DNA from: Candidatus Deferrimicrobiaceae bacterium
Lineage (GTDB): Bacteria > Desulfobacterota > Deferrimicrobia > Deferrimicrobiales > Deferrimicrobiaceae
Assembly: GCA_036504035.1 (NCBI GenBank)
Contig: DASXVV010000014.1
Span: 310,001 to 374,000 of the forward strand
Length of the DNA: 64,000 nucleotides
Direction: 5' to 3'
This document shows positions 45,682-55,591 of the stretch, one piece after another. The notes under the pieces were generated by a model. That model made no database searches and was not told the origin of the DNA. It saw only the letters and a list, made by a program, of their open reading frames with translations. The translations under genes were made by a program, and so were the position numbers. The stretch's first letter is position 1, and each line of letters starts with the position of its first letter.

Positions 45682-46911
45682 ATGACCCCAGGCAAGAAGA
45701 CCATCCAGCGTATCGGCGTCATCACGAGCGGCGGAGATGCCGGCGGCCTCAACGCCGTCATCAAGGGCGTCGGGCGCGAGGCGTTCCATCACGGGATCAA
45801 GGCCTTCATCGTTCCCAACGGCTACGCCGGGCTCTACAACCTCGTCGACATGGATCGGCTGGCCGAGCTTGACGCCGACCGCGTCAGCCGCATCACCGCG
45901 TCGCTGGCCGGCTCCGAGGCGGGCCACTCGCGTGTCAAGATCAGCAAGATCGACGACCCGGAGGCCTACAAGCGGATCCGCGACGGTCTCGCGAAGTTCG
46001 GGATCGACGCCCTCGTCATCAGCGGCGGCGACGACACGGGCAGCGTCGTGGTCGACCTGTCGCGGCAGGGGGTTCCCTGCATCCACGCCCCCAAGACGAT
46101 GGACCTCGATCTGCAGACTTACAGTGTGGGTGGCGATTCCGCGGTCAACCGGATCGCCACGATGGTACGCGACCTCAAGACCACCGCGATGAGCCACAAC
46201 CGGATCATGGTCGTCGAGGTATTCGGTCGCTACGTCGGTCATACCGCCTTCCTCGGCGGAGTGGGCGCCGAGGCCGACTGCATCCTGATCCCCGAGATCC
46301 CGGTCGACATGAATATCGTCTACGAGAACATCAAGCAGACCTACTTCGGCCGGATCGAGCGGAGCGACGTCAAGGCGGGCGCCTACATGATCGTCGTCGC
46401 CGAAGGGATCCGGGACGCGAACGGCGAGATGCTCTTCGACGAGACCGCCGCCCCCGATTCCTTCGGGCACAAGAAACTGGCCGGAGCCGGACGCTACGTT
46501 CGCCAGCAGATCGAGAAACGGCTCATGGGCGACAAGGCGGTCGTCCAGTTCATGAAGCGCACGGGGATGTTCGTCCCTGGGGTCTACGAGATTCCCGAGG
46601 TCCGCGACATCGTGCCGAGCCACCTCGTGCGGTCGGGCGCCACCTCGGCGTTCGACGTCAATTTTGGTTATCGCGCAGGCGCGGCGGCGGTCCTGCTGCT
46701 GATCAAGGGCGAGAGCGGCAAGACGGTCGTCAAGGTCGAGGGCAACCAGATCCATACCATGCCGACCGAGAAGGTGATCGTTCGCCGGGAAGTCAATCTC
46801 GACGAAGTCGCGCTCTTCGAGACCCTCGGCACCTGCTTCGGCCGCAACCCGCAGAAGGTAGACTATTCCGTGCTCGACGAAAGGCGGACCCCCGGGTTCC
46901 CGATCGGCTGA
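45682..46911 (+). CDS. Phosphofructokinase, probably pyrophosphate-dependent
   Basis: A 409-residue PfkA-superfamily protein. The phosphate-donor loop reads GGDD (115-118), where the second Asp (instead of Gly) is the known mark of PPi-dependent enzymes, and the catalytic loop is PKTMDLDL (137-144), with Lys in place of the Gly seen in ATP enzymes (PGTIDND). The N-terminal SGGDAGGLNAV has Gly where Pro is usual, and the last Asn of the canonical loop is replaced by Leu. These departures may affect activity or donor choice. It follows the OmpA gene by 7 nt. Confidence 0.82.
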   Translation: MTPGKKTIQRIGVITSGGDAGGLNAVIKGVGREAFHHGIKAFIVPNGYAGLYNLVDMDRLAELDADRVSRITASLAGSEAGHSRVKISKIDDPEAYKRIRDGLAKFGIDALVISGGDDTGSVVVDLSRQGVPCIHAPKTMDLDLQTYSVGGDSAVNRIATMVRDLKTTAMSHNRIMVVEVFGRYVGHTAFLGGVGAEADCILIPEIPVDMNIVYENIKQTYFGRIERSDVKAGAYMIVVAEGIRDANGEMLFDETAAPDSFGHKKLAGAGRYVRQQIEKRLMGDKAVVQFMKRTGMFVPGVYEIPEVRDIVPSHLVRSGATSAFDVNFGYRAGAAAVLLLIKGESGKTVVKVEGNQIHTMPTEKVIVRREVNLDEVALFETLGTCFGRNPQKVDYSVLDERRTPGFPIG

Positions 46912-46932
46912 CGGGCGCATCGGGGCAGGCAG

Positions 46933-48579
46933 ATGAGCGGCAAGGGCGAATACGGGCACATGTCCGTCTTTCCGCGGATTCCCCGGATTGCGGCGGGCCT
47001 GGTCGTTTTGGTAGGCGGGGTGGTCCTCGCCGGTTGGTTTTTCGACCTCGACGCGCCAGGTCTTAACCCCGTGAATATGGTCCGGATGAAGGCGAACGCC
47101 GCTTTCGCCTTCATCTGTGCCGGCACCTCCCTGATCCTGACGGATCTCCGGAGCAAGAGGAAGACCGTGAGGATCGCCGGTCGGCTGTTAGCATGCGTGA
47201 CGGCGCTGATCGGGATCCTGGTCCTGTTCGAATACGCGACCGGGATCGACCTGGGGATCGACCAGGCCCTGGTGCATGAAGCGCCCGGCGCGTTCGGAAC
47301 CTCCAGCCCGGGCCGGATCGCCCCGAACGCGGCATTCAATTTCATGCTCCTGGGATGCGCCCTCCTGCTGCTCGAATTCCCGGCTTGGGGATGGGTCGTC
47401 TCTGTGATCTCCTTCGTCGCAGGGTCGGTGTCCGTGCTCGCGTTGATGGCCTACATGTACAACGCCGAGCCGTTGCCGGGCGTCCTGACCTATACCACCA
47501 TCGCTTTTTACACCGCCGCCGCTTTCTTTATCCTCGCAGTGGGAGTCCTGTTCGCTTTGCGCAACCGGGGCGCCATGCGGCTCCTGGCTAGCCGCAGGCT
47601 GGGCGGCAAGATGGTGCGGCGTCTCCTTCCCATGACCGTCCTGGTGCCGCTCGCTCTCGGCTGGTTGCGGATGGCAGGGTATCGGGCGGGCTATTTCGGG
47701 GATGAATACGGGGTCGCCCTGATGGTCACCGGCACGATCGTGCTGCTGATCCTCATGGGCTGGAACAGCGCCGCCGCCGTCGAGCGGACCGATATCTCCC
47801 GGCTGCGGGCCGAGGAATCGCTGCGGACGCGCGCCGAGGAGCTGGCGCAGTCCAACGAGGAGCTCGAGCAGTTCGCCTACGTTGCCTCCCACGATCTCCA
47901 GGAACCGCTGCGGGCGATCTCGGGCTTCACCCAGATCCTCGCTCGCCGCTACCGGGGCAAGCTCGACGCCGAGGCGGACGAATTCATCGCCTACGTCGTC
48001 GAAGGCACGCTCCGGATGCAGACGCTGATCAACGATCTGCTGGATTATTCGCGAGCGGGCCGGATGAGCGGCGAGGTCCTTCCGACGGATTGTTCCGCGG
48101 CGCTGGACCAGGCGCTCGAAAACCTGAATGTCTCCATCGCCGAAAGCGGGGCCGAGATCCGCCGGGATCCGCTTCCCGTGGTGAGCGTCGACGAGAAGCA
48201 GCTGGTTCGCGTTTTCCAGAACCTGATCGGAAACGCCATCAAGTTTCGCGGCCCTGTCGCTCCCCGGATCCGCGTCCTTGCCGCCGGGGACGGGAAGGAA
48301 TGGGTGTTGTCCGTGCAGGACAACGGTATCGGGATCGAGCCGAAATATTTCGAGCGGATCTTCCTGCTCTTCCAGCGCCTCCACCGGCGGGACGACTACT
48401 CCGGGACCGGGATCGGGCTTGCGATCTGCAAGAAGATTATTGAACGCCGAGGGGGACGGATCTGGGTGGAATCGGAATTTGGCCGCGGGACGACCTTCCA
48501 CTTCTCGTTGCCGGCGGCGGAGCCGGAGCCAGAGACGGAGACGGAGCTGGAGAGGGAGCTGGAGACGGAGGGAACATGA
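46933..48579 (+). CDS. Membrane sensor histidine kinase
   Basis: A 548-residue kinase. The first 280 residues contain about eight hydrophobic segments (MASE-like sensor region), followed by a coiled linker, HisKA with [15 protein letters not shown] (His near 320) and HATPase_c with [26 protein letters not shown] and [12 protein letters not shown]. The phytochrome/CheY-like partner family (Rcp1-type receivers) commonly follows this HisKA type, as here. The C-terminus is a curious acidic repeat of PE and TE pairs (about 525-545), encoded by a GAG-rich tract. It overlaps the receiver gene by 4 nt. Confidence 0.88.
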   Translation: MSGKGEYGHMSVFPRIPRIAAGLVVLVGGVVLAGWFFDLDAPGLNPVNMVRMKANAAFAFICAGTSLILTDLRSKRKTVRIAGRLLACVTALIGILVLFEYATGIDLGIDQALVHEAPGAFGTSSPGRIAPNAAFNFMLLGCALLLLEFPAWGWVVSVISFVAGSVSVLALMAYMYNAEPLPGVLTYTTIAFYTAAAFFILAVGVLFALRNRGAMRLLASRRLGGKMVRRLLPMTVLVPLALGWLRMAGYRAGYFGDEYGVALMVTGTIVLLILMGWNSAAAVERTDISRLRAEESLRTRAEELAQSNEELEQFAYVASHDLQEPLRAISGFTQILARRYRGKLDAEADEFIAYVVEGTLRMQTLINDLLDYSRAGRMSGEVLPTDCSAALDQALENLNVSIAESGAEIRRDPLPVVSVDEKQLVRVFQNLIGNAIKFRGPVAPRIRVLAAGDGKEWVLSVQDNGIGIEPKYFERIFLLFQRLHRRDDYSGTGIGLAICKKIIERRGGRIWVESEFGRGTTFHFSLPAAEPEPETETELERELETEGT

Positions 48580-49040
48580 CGCACGACAACGGGGCAAGGC
48601 CGATCGAGATCCTTCTGGTCGAGGACAACCCGGGCGACGTGCGCCTGACCCGGGAAGCGCTCCGCGAGGGAAGGGTACTCCACCGGATGACCGTGGCAGC
48701 CGACGGGGTAGAGGCGCTGGAGATCCTTCACCGAACGGGGAAACACCGGGATACACCCAGGCCCGACATCATCTTCCTCGACCTCAACCTGCCCAAAAAG
48801 GATGGCCGCGAAGTGCTGGTCGAGCTCAAGGCCGATCCCGACCTGGCCGTCATCCCGGTGGTGATACTGACGACGTCGAATGCCGAGACGGATATCCTGC
48901 GGAGCTACCAGCTTCATGCGAACTGCTACGTCACCAAGCCGGTGGACCTGACCCGCTTCATCGAGGTCGTGAAAAGCATCGAGGAATTCTGGTTCGCCGT
49001 GGTCGTCCTGCCAAGGAGAGGAGCGAGGCCGCAACAATGA
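48576..49040 (+). CDS. Single-domain response regulator (Rcp1-like)
   Basis: A 154-residue CheY-like receiver: acidic pocket VEDNPGD (about 15-21), phosphoacceptor Asp in [11 protein letters not shown], Thr in LTTSNAE and Lys in VTKPVDL. The loop with [16 protein letters not shown] is typical of Rcp1-type receivers paired with phytochrome-like kinases. ATGA overlaps at both ends couple it to the upstream kinase and the downstream hybrid protein, suggesting a phosphorelay. Confidence 0.9.
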   Translation: MTHDNGARPIEILLVEDNPGDVRLTREALREGRVLHRMTVAADGVEALEILHRTGKHRDTPRPDIIFLDLNLPKKDGREVLVELKADPDLAVIPVVILTTSNAETDILRSYQLHANCYVTKPVDLTRFIEVVKSIEEFWFAVVVLPRRGARPQQ

Positions 49041-50917
49041 TCGAATCCCGCATCCGCGTCCTGCTGATCGAGGATAATCCTGCAGACGCCCGGCTATTGC
49101 AGGAATCCATGGCCGACGCAACCGGGGCCGCGATCGTGATCGTGATCGCCGATTCGCTCCGGGAGGGCTTCGCGCGAATCGACGAGGGAGGGATCGACGC
49201 GATCCTTCTCGATCTCAACCTGCCAGACAGTCGCGGACTCGACAGCTTTCTGCAGGTGCGATCGCGTGTCCCCCGCCTTCCGGTCATCGTCATGACGGGA
49301 TTCGACGACGAAAGACTGGCGGCAAGGACCATGCGGGAAGGGGCCCAGGACTATCTCGTCAAGGGGGCGCACGACGGCCACCTGATCGCGCGTTCCATTC
49401 GTTATTCGATCGAGCGGAAACGGATCGAGGAACAGCTCCGCGAAAGCGAGGACCGTTACAGGGCCCTGTTCGAAAACAGTCTCGATGCGATCCAGCTCGA
49501 GCGGGGAGACGGGACGGTGATTGCGGCCAACCCGCCTGCCTGCCTGCTCCTGGGCCGTTCCGAGGAGGAAATCTGCCGGAGCGGGACGGGGCTCAACGAG
49601 AACCGGGCGGATCCCGGATTCGCCATCTTCCTCGAAGAGAGGCGTCGCACGGGAAGAACCTTCGGAGAAACGGCGGTTACCCGGAAGGACGGAACGCGGA
49701 TCCCGGTCGAGGTGTCTTCCACGACGTTCCACGACCGGGACGGGATCGAATGCACCGCTGTTTCCTTTCGGGACATTTCCGAGCGGAAACGGAGCACCGA
49801 CGCCCTCGCCGCGAGCGAGGCGAAATACCGATCGCTGGTCGAGCAGCTTCCGGACGTCATCTATGTCGCACGGGATGACAATCCAGGCGCCCTGATTTAC
49901 ATCAGCCCCCAGATCGAGCCATTGCTGGGATATGCTCCCGAGGAGCTGATCTCCGATCCGACGCTTTGGGCGCAGTGCCTTCACCCCGAGGACAAGGACC
50001 GGATCCTGTCCGATCGGGGGAGCTTCACCGGGGAGGAAGAGGTTCGCCACCAGTACCGGATGTTTTCCCGGCAGGGCGCCGAGAAGTGGTTCCACGACAA
50101 GGCGAGGATCATCCGCGACACCGATGGGAAGCCGCTCTTCATTCAGGGCATCCTTACCGACATCACGCGACTCAAGGAGATCGAGCGCATCGCCCTCCTC
50201 CAGGAGAAGATGGCCTCGCTGGGGCACATGGCCGCCGGGATGGCCCATGAAATCCGAAATCCGCTTTCGGGCGTCAATATCTACCTGGGGACTGCCGGGC
50301 GGTTCATCGAGGATTCCGAAGGCATCGACGACGATTCGAAAGAGAAGCTCCTGAACATCATCGCGTCGGCGCTTGCGGCTTCGGCCAAGATCGAGGACGT
50401 CATGCGGCGGGTGATGAATTTCGCACGGCCGGGCGGGGTCCTGCTCCGGCGCACCCGGATCGACCAGGCCATTCGGGAAGCGGTTGAATTTTCCCTCCTC
50501 GGGTTCCGCCAGAACCGGGTCCGGATCGAGGTGTCGTTGCCGGAGACGCTGCCCGAGTGTTACGCCGACCTGCGCATCATCGAGCAGGTAGTCCTGAACC
50601 TCATCGTGAACGCGGCCCAGGCGATCGAGGGGCAGAACAAGCCGGGCATCGTCTCGGTGGTGGCTGTCTCCGAGGGGGACCACGTTGTTATCCGCGTGTC
50701 CGATTCCGGGCCCGGCGTCCCCGATCACCTCAAACAGAAGATCTTCGAGCCTTTTGTCACCACCAAGCCCACCGGCATGGGGATCGGACTGAGTTTCTGC
50801 AATCGCGTTATCGCAGAGCACGGGGGGTACATCGAGGTCGGCGACAGCCGCCTTGGAGGAGCGGAATTCATTACGCACATTCCGGTTGACGGGAGAAGGA
50901 GGGCAACGGGTTCATGA
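49037..50917 (+). CDS. REC-PAS-PAS histidine kinase
   Basis: A 626-residue soluble protein. Domains in order: receiver (about 1-125, [15 protein letters not shown]), PAS (about 140-250), PAS with PAC (about 260-380), HisKA with [12 protein letters not shown] (His near 404) and HATPase_c with [20 protein letters not shown] and [16 protein letters not shown]. It has no transmembrane helix. It probably takes input from the upstream kinase/receiver and passes phosphate to the NtrC-type regulator encoded next, with which it overlaps by 4 nt. Confidence 0.9.
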   Translation: MIESRIRVLLIEDNPADARLLQESMADATGAAIVIVIADSLREGFARIDEGGIDAILLDLNLPDSRGLDSFLQVRSRVPRLPVIVMTGFDDERLAARTMREGAQDYLVKGAHDGHLIARSIRYSIERKRIEEQLRESEDRYRALFENSLDAIQLERGDGTVIAANPPACLLLGRSEEEICRSGTGLNENRADPGFAIFLEERRRTGRTFGETAVTRKDGTRIPVEVSSTTFHDRDGIECTAVSFRDISERKRSTDALAASEAKYRSLVEQLPDVIYVARDDNPGALIYISPQIEPLLGYAPEELISDPTLWAQCLHPEDKDRILSDRGSFTGEEEVRHQYRMFSRQGAEKWFHDKARIIRDTDGKPLFIQGILTDITRLKEIERIALLQEKMASLGHMAAGMAHEIRNPLSGVNIYLGTAGRFIEDSEGIDDDSKEKLLNIIASALAASAKIEDVMRRVMNFARPGGVLLRRTRIDQAIREAVEFSLLGFRQNRVRIEVSLPETLPECYADLRIIEQVVLNLIVNAAQAIEGQNKPGIVSVVAVSEGDHVVIRVSDSGPGVPDHLKQKIFEPFVTTKPTGMGIGLSFCNRVIAEHGGYIEVGDSRLGGAEFITHIPVDGRRRATGS

Positions 50918-52302
50918 TCTCCTATTCGGTCTACGTCGTCGACGACGAGGACAGCATCCGGTCCGGGCTGACCGCCGTTCTGAAGGGGAAATACCGCACA
51001 AGCGGTTTCCCGACGGCCGAGGACGCGCTGGCGGCCGCGAAAGAAGAGATTCCGGACCTGGTGCTTCTCGACCTGGGCCTGCCCGGGATGAGCGGGATCG
51101 ACGCGCTTCGCGAGCTGAAATCGATCTCCCCCGATATCCAGGTGATAGTGATTACAGCATACGAGGACGTCCGCAGCGCGGTTTCCGCGATGAAATTCGG
51201 GGCGCACGATTACATCCTCAAGCCGCTCCAGATGGAGACGCTCGAGGTGAGCATCCGGAACGCGCTCGCCACGGTGCGCTTCAAGAAAGAGGTGGAGGCG
51301 CTTCAGGAATTAGCGCTCCGGGAGAACATGCCCGATTTCGTCGGGAAGAGCGACACGATCCAGGACGTGATGGAACTCGTCGGCACGCTGGCCAAGAGTT
51401 CGGACACACCTATCCTGATTCTTGGCGAGACGGGAACAGGCAAGGAGCTGATCGCGAGCGCGATCCATTACCGAAGCCCGAATTTCAACGGGCCGCTGAT
51501 CAGCGTGAACTGCGCGGCCATTCCCAGGGACCTCGTCGAAAGCGAACTGTTCGGATACGAGCGGGGGGCATTTACGGGCGCGAGCGCGTCCGGCAAGACG
51601 GGCCTTGTCGAGAAGGCGGCGGGGGGTACGCTGTTCCTGGACGAGATCGGCGATCTGGGCATCGAGGCGCAATCGAAGCTGCTCCGATTCCTCGAGGAAG
51701 GGGTGTTCTACCGGGTCGGGGGAACGAAGAGCCACAAGGTGTCCACGCGGGTCGTCTCGGCCACCAACAAGAAGCTCGAGGAACTGATTGAAAAGGGGCT
51801 TTTCAGGGAGGACCTGTATTACCGGCTCGCGGTCGCCCGGATCGAGGTCCCGTCGCTGAACGAGCGGCCCGATGACATCCTCCCGATGGCGTGTCACTTC
51901 CTGCTCGAATTCAACCGGAAGTTCGGCAGAAACTTTACCGGTTTCACCCCGGATACCGAGGCGGCACTCAAGGCCTATCGATGGAAAGGGAATGTCCGCG
52001 AGCTGAAAAACATCGTCGAGCGAGGGACGCTGGTCGGCAAGGGGGCCGAGATCTCGATGCGAGACCTCTGCCTGAAGGAGATGGAATCGAAGGAGGCCGG
52101 CTGCGGCGGGGACGGAAACGGGATGGAATTGCCCGAGTTCCCCCCGGGAGGAATCGACCTGGACAATATCGTAAGTACGGTCGAGAAGCTTTACTTCGAA
52201 GAGGCGCTGCGGCGGACCGGCGGAAACGAGAGCCAGGCTGCGAAGCTGCTCAACCTCAACCACCACACCTTCCGCTACCGAAGGAAGAAGCTGCGTATCT
52301 AG
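50914..52302 (+). CDS. NtrC-family sigma-54-dependent response regulator
   Basis: A 462-residue activator: receiver (about 1-120, LLDLGLPGMSG), AAA+ domain with GETGTGKE (about 172-179), the sigma-54 contact loop GAFTGA and DEIGDL, then a Fis-type helix-turn-helix (NESQAAKLLNLNHHTFRYRRKKL). It is the output of the four-gene relay. A candidate sigma-54 promoter lies 126 nt downstream, before the sigma-70-like gene. Confidence 0.93.
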   Translation: MISYSVYVVDDEDSIRSGLTAVLKGKYRTSGFPTAEDALAAAKEEIPDLVLLDLGLPGMSGIDALRELKSISPDIQVIVITAYEDVRSAVSAMKFGAHDYILKPLQMETLEVSIRNALATVRFKKEVEALQELALRENMPDFVGKSDTIQDVMELVGTLAKSSDTPILILGETGTGKELIASAIHYRSPNFNGPLISVNCAAIPRDLVESELFGYERGAFTGASASGKTGLVEKAAGGTLFLDEIGDLGIEAQSKLLRFLEEGVFYRVGGTKSHKVSTRVVSATNKKLEELIEKGLFREDLYYRLAVARIEVPSLNERPDDILPMACHFLLEFNRKFGRNFTGFTPDTEAALKAYRWKGNVRELKNIVERGTLVGKGAEISMRDLCLKEMESKEAGCGGDGNGMELPEFPPGGIDLDNIVSTVEKLYFEEALRRTGGNESQAAKLLNLNHHTFRYRRKKLRI

Positions 52303-52427
52303 AAGTTTCGAATAAACTCGAATTTACCTGATTAAAATTTATATTATTCGACACCCTCCATGCCTGACGCTGCGGGTCCCGCCTTCTTAACTTGTCGAAA
52401 TGATTGCCATAAACCGGGCACGGCTGT

Positions 52428-52444
52428 TTGGTGCGACTCTTGCT
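52428..52444 (+). promoter_or_regulatory. Candidate sigma-54 promoter
   Basis: TTGGTGCGACTCTTGCT: the invariant GG (52430-52431) and GC (52442-52443) are exactly 10 nt apart, with TTGCT at the -12 element. The -24 element departs from TGGCAC at two bases. It lies in the 184-nt spacer after the NtrC-type gene, 43 nt before the next start. AT-rich sequence upstream (52310-52350) could carry activator sites. Confidence 0.55.
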
Positions 52445-52486
52445 AATAATTTTCGAAGGAGTCTTGCGCCATCCGGGGGGCAATCG

Positions 52487-53029
52487 ATGGAACAAACAGA
52501 GGTCATCCTCAACTATTACGAAAAGATCTGTTCGCTGGCGACTTCATTCCTCGGGAACGCGGACGATGCCCGCAAGACGACGCTCGATGTCCTGTCGACC
52601 GCAACCGTGGTGGCCGAGCGTCGCGGCGCCGATTTTCCCGTTTCCGACTGGCTTTACCGCAACTGCATCCGGACCTGCCTCCGAAAAACCGGGGCGGCAG
52701 CCAGCGTTAAGCCGGTCGCGTTGGACGACTGCATGCCCGCTTTCTCGGCGGAGGGGAGGCATGCCATTCCGCTCGACGACTGGACCGGAACGGTCGAACG
52801 GATCCCCCTGTCGCTGGTCCGCAACACGATTCGGCGGTTCATCGGGGATCTTCCCGAAAAAAGCCGGGTGGCGGTCATCCTGGTCGATGTCGAGGGGCTG
52901 TCGGTCGCCGACGCCGGCCGAATCCTCGGTCTGCCCGTTCCGGCAGTGATTCTCCTTCTCCACAAGGCGCGCCTTTGTCTCCGTGAAAAGTTGGCGCGGT
53001 ATACACGAGTGGATCATGAACCTGCTTGA
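52487..53029 (+). CDS. Sigma-70-like (ECF-type) factor
   Basis: A 180-residue protein with a sigma-2-like N-terminal part (ILNYYEKICSLATSFLGNADDA) and a sigma-4-like C-terminal helix-turn-helix (LSVADAGRILGLPVPAVILLLHKARLCLR). Typical ECF length. The region 2 core is divergent, so promoter recognition may be unusual or it may act as a modulator. No anti-sigma gene is adjacent. The likely sigma-54 promoter ahead of it suggests a regulatory cascade: kinases, NtrC-type activator, then this factor. Confidence 0.72.
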   Translation: MEQTEVILNYYEKICSLATSFLGNADDARKTTLDVLSTATVVAERRGADFPVSDWLYRNCIRTCLRKTGAAASVKPVALDDCMPAFSAEGRHAIPLDDWTGTVERIPLSLVRNTIRRFIGDLPEKSRVAVILVDVEGLSVADAGRILGLPVPAVILLLHKARLCLREKLARYTRVDHEPA

Positions 53030-53459
53030 ATCCGTCGAACGATGGACGGACATCATCTGGACTCCCGAGTATTCGGTCGGGGTCCCGGTAATCGACCAGG
53101 AACACCAGGAGCTGTTCCGGCGCATCAATGATTTCGGAAGAGCGGCGATGGGGCAGGGCAACAAGGAAGCGGTCGGGTGGCTCCTGAACAATCTCGGGGG
53201 ATACGTCATCGCCCACTTTGCAACAGAGGAGGGGTACATGGTCCGTCATGGCTATCCGGATCAGGCCGAGCACATGGCCGAGCACAACCGGATGATCGCC
53301 GAATTCACGAAGTTCCGCCGTGAATTCGATATTGCCGGCCCTCGCCTGTCCGTCATCAGCGGCAAGCAGGCCCAGGTCGCCGGTTGGCTCGAGCGCCATA
53401 TCTGCCACGCCGACCGAGATCTCGGCGAATTCATCCTGCGGGTCACAATGTCCTCCTGA
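53016..53459 (+). CDS. Bacteriohemerythrin
   Basis: A 147-residue four-helix di-iron protein with the ligand set in order: His in IDQEHQELF, His and Glu in HFATEEGYM, His in HMAEHNRM, then His and Asp in HICHADRDL. Hemerythrins bind O2 (or NO) reversibly. The ATG at 53016 overlaps the sigma gene's end by 14 nt; an in-frame GTG at 52983 is a possible alternative. Its 3' end overlaps the convergent permease gene by 17 nt. An oxygen-sensing or storage role beside stress regulation is plausible. Confidence 0.88.
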   Translation: MNLLESVERWTDIIWTPEYSVGVPVIDQEHQELFRRINDFGRAAMGQGNKEAVGWLLNNLGGYVIAHFATEEGYMVRHGYPDQAEHMAEHNRMIAEFTKFRREFDIAGPRLSVISGKQAQVAGWLERHICHADRDLGEFILRVTMSS

Positions 53460-54558
53460 AGGTCAAGATCGAGACGGTCATCATCACGACCGTGAAGCAC
53501 GCGAGAAACAGGATGTCCCCCGCGATCGTCGCAAGCCCGGCCCCCTTGAACATGATCGCCTTCAGGGCATCGACCGCGTAGGCCTCGGGGTTGACCCGCG
53601 CAAAGGCCCGGAGCCAGGGCGGGAAGCTCGCGATCGGATAGACCGAGCCGCTCGGGAAAAAGAGGATGACGTTCAGGAACCCGCTGATCACCCCGACGAT
53701 CCGCGGATGTCCCGCCCTTCCCAAGATCACGAACATCAGGCTGAGCAGGCATAGCGTCGTGAGCACCACCACGACGAGGAGCGGGACGAATCCGTGCAGC
53801 CCTCGTGACAGCGGGATTCCTGTGATCGTCATGCTGACCACGCAGATGACCGAGGCGATCACCGTGGTGATCGAAAGCCCGCTGACGACCAGGCCGGTGA
53901 CGATGTCGAACTTGGTCAGCGGGGTGAGCAGGTAGCTCTCGTCGATGCCGAGGAACCGGTCCATGACCAGATTGAAGACGCCGGTCGTCAACGTCCCAAG
54001 GAAAATCGCCATGATCATCACGCCCGGCACGAGCGACTGGTAGTAGTCCACCTTCGCGTACAGGTTGATGTCCCTCAGGATCACCGCGGTCCGGTCCTCC
54101 CGGATCGGTACATAATCTGAGCGGATCGACGACACCGAGGCGCCGACCAGCCCCCGGATCGTTTCCGAAGAGATGGGATCCGGGTTATCGAGAAAAAGCC
54201 CCACCTCGGGGCCGCCCTTGACCGACACCCGCTTGCTGAAATCGGAGGGGATGACGAGCGCGGCCTTGTATTTCCCGTCCCGGACGCCCTGCACGGCTTC
54301 CCCGGAGTCGCTGACCATGAGAAGCCGCAGCGTCCCCGGGCCTTCCTCGATGGCCCGAAGGTTTTCCATGACCCGCTTCGCCTGAGGCCCCGAGTCAAGG
54401 TCGACCACGGCGACGGGGAGGCCCACCAGCTTCCCCTGGAACGAATTCCCCAGGATCACTAGGTAGATGATCGGCATGAGGATGCTCATCGCAATCACGA
54501 TCGGGTTGCGCTTGAATTTCTTGAGATCCCTTTCGATAACCGCGAGCAGCCGGATCAT
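53443..54558 (-). CDS. ABC-2 type exporter permease
   Basis: A 371-residue membrane protein with one N-terminal helix, a large extracytoplasmic domain (about 45-175, VAVVDLDSGPQAKRVMENL...) and five to six C-terminal helices, the YbhR/YhhJ-like plan. Its start overlaps the ATPase stop (ATGA). With the HlyD-type adaptor and the ATPase it forms a tripartite ABC exporter; only one permease gene is present, so it may be a homodimer. Substrate unknown. Confidence 0.86.
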   Translation of the reverse strand: MIRLLAVIERDLKKFKRNPIVIAMSILMPIIYLVILGNSFQGKLVGLPVAVVDLDSGPQAKRVMENLRAIEEGPGTLRLLMVSDSGEAVQGVRDGKYKAALVIPSDFSKRVSVKGGPEVGLFLDNPDPISSETIRGLVGASVSSIRSDYVPIREDRTAVILRDINLYAKVDYYQSLVPGVMIMAIFLGTLTTGVFNLVMDRFLGIDESYLLTPLTKFDIVTGLVVSGLSITTVIASVICVVSMTITGIPLSRGLHGFVPLLVVVVLTTLCLLSLMFVILGRAGHPRIVGVISGFLNVILFFPSGSVYPIASFPPWLRAFARVNPEAYAVDALKAIMFKGAGLATIAGDILFLACFTVVMMTVSILTFRRTL

Positions 54559-55565
54559 CTTCCGCTAAGCCTCGTCGGAAGGCCGGCGCCGATCAGGAAG
54601 TTGACCTTCCGCGCTTCCTCCTCACGAATCGATTTGCCGGTGTGGTGGATGAAGACGTCCTCGAGCGACTGCTCGTGGACCGTGGCCGACAGGATGGTGC
54701 CATCCGCGGCCCGGACGGCGTCGATCAGGAGCGGGAGGTTTTTTCCCCCGTTGTCCACGAAGATCCGGAGCGATTCCTCCTCGACGACCAGTTTGTGAAC
54801 GAAAGGCAGCCTTTCGATCTCCGCGGACATTTCCGGGGAAATCGCGTCCACGGCCAGCGAGACGATGTCGCTTCCGGGAATCGCGGCTTTCAGCTCGGCG
54901 GGGCTGCCCATCGCGACGATCTTCCCCGAGTCGACGATCGCGACCCGCCCGCACAGCGACTCCGCCTCTTCCATATAGTGCGTCGTCAGGAAGATCGTGA
55001 TGGAATCGCCCCCGGCCAGGTTCCGGAGGAATTCCCACACGACTCGCCTCGACTGGGGATCGAGCCCGATCGTCGGCTCATCGAGGAAAAGAAGGCGGGG
55101 GCGGTGGACGAGGACCCGCGCGATCTCGAGCCGACGGCGCATCCCGCCGGAGTAGGTCGCCACGAGGTCGTTCGCCCGCTGCGAGAGGCCGACCATCTCG
55201 AGGAGGGAGCGGATCCGCTCCTTGCGCTCCCGCGCATGGATGCCGTAGAAACGGCCGTAGAAGTCCATGTTTTCGAAGCCGGTCAGGTCGAGGTCGCTCG
55301 TCATCGCCTGGGGGACGACGCCGATGCGGTTGCGGACTTCGGCGGGGTCGGACGCCACGTCGACGCCCGAAACGATCGCTTTCCCGCGGGTGGGCTGGAG
55401 CAGCGTGGTGAGTATCCGGATAAGCGTCGTCTTACCGGCGCCGTTGGGTCCGAGAAAGCCGAAGAACTCGCCCTCGTCCACGTCGAAGCTGACGTCGTTG
55501 ACGGCTGTGACCGAACCGAATGCCTTCGTCAGTCCGGAGACGATGATCGCTTTTCCATTCGGCAT
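54555..55565 (-). CDS. ABC-2 exporter ATP-binding protein
   Basis: A 336-residue ATPase: Walker A GPNGAGKTT (about 40-48), signature YSGGMRRRLEIARVL, Walker B LLFLDEPTIGLDPQSR and TTHYMEEAESL, the DrrA/YbhF-like form. A C-terminal domain of about 100 residues with IFVDNGGKN follows. An in-frame ATG at 55583 gives a longer N-terminus, but 55565 has a cleaner context. It lies 26 nt after the adaptor gene and is coupled to the permease. Confidence 0.88.
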   Translation of the reverse strand: MPNGKAIIVSGLTKAFGSVTAVNDVSFDVDEGEFFGFLGPNGAGKTTLIRILTTLLQPTRGKAIVSGVDVASDPAEVRNRIGVVPQAMTSDLDLTGFENMDFYGRFYGIHARERKERIRSLLEMVGLSQRANDLVATYSGGMRRRLEIARVLVHRPRLLFLDEPTIGLDPQSRRVVWEFLRNLAGGDSITIFLTTHYMEEAESLCGRVAIVDSGKIVAMGSPAELKAAIPGSDIVSLAVDAISPEMSAEIERLPFVHKLVVEEESLRIFVDNGGKNLPLLIDAVRAADGTILSATVHEQSLEDVFIHHTGKSIREEEARKVNFLIGAGLPTRLSGR

Positions 55566-55591
55566 GGCTCGCGCCTTTCCCACCCGGCTAT

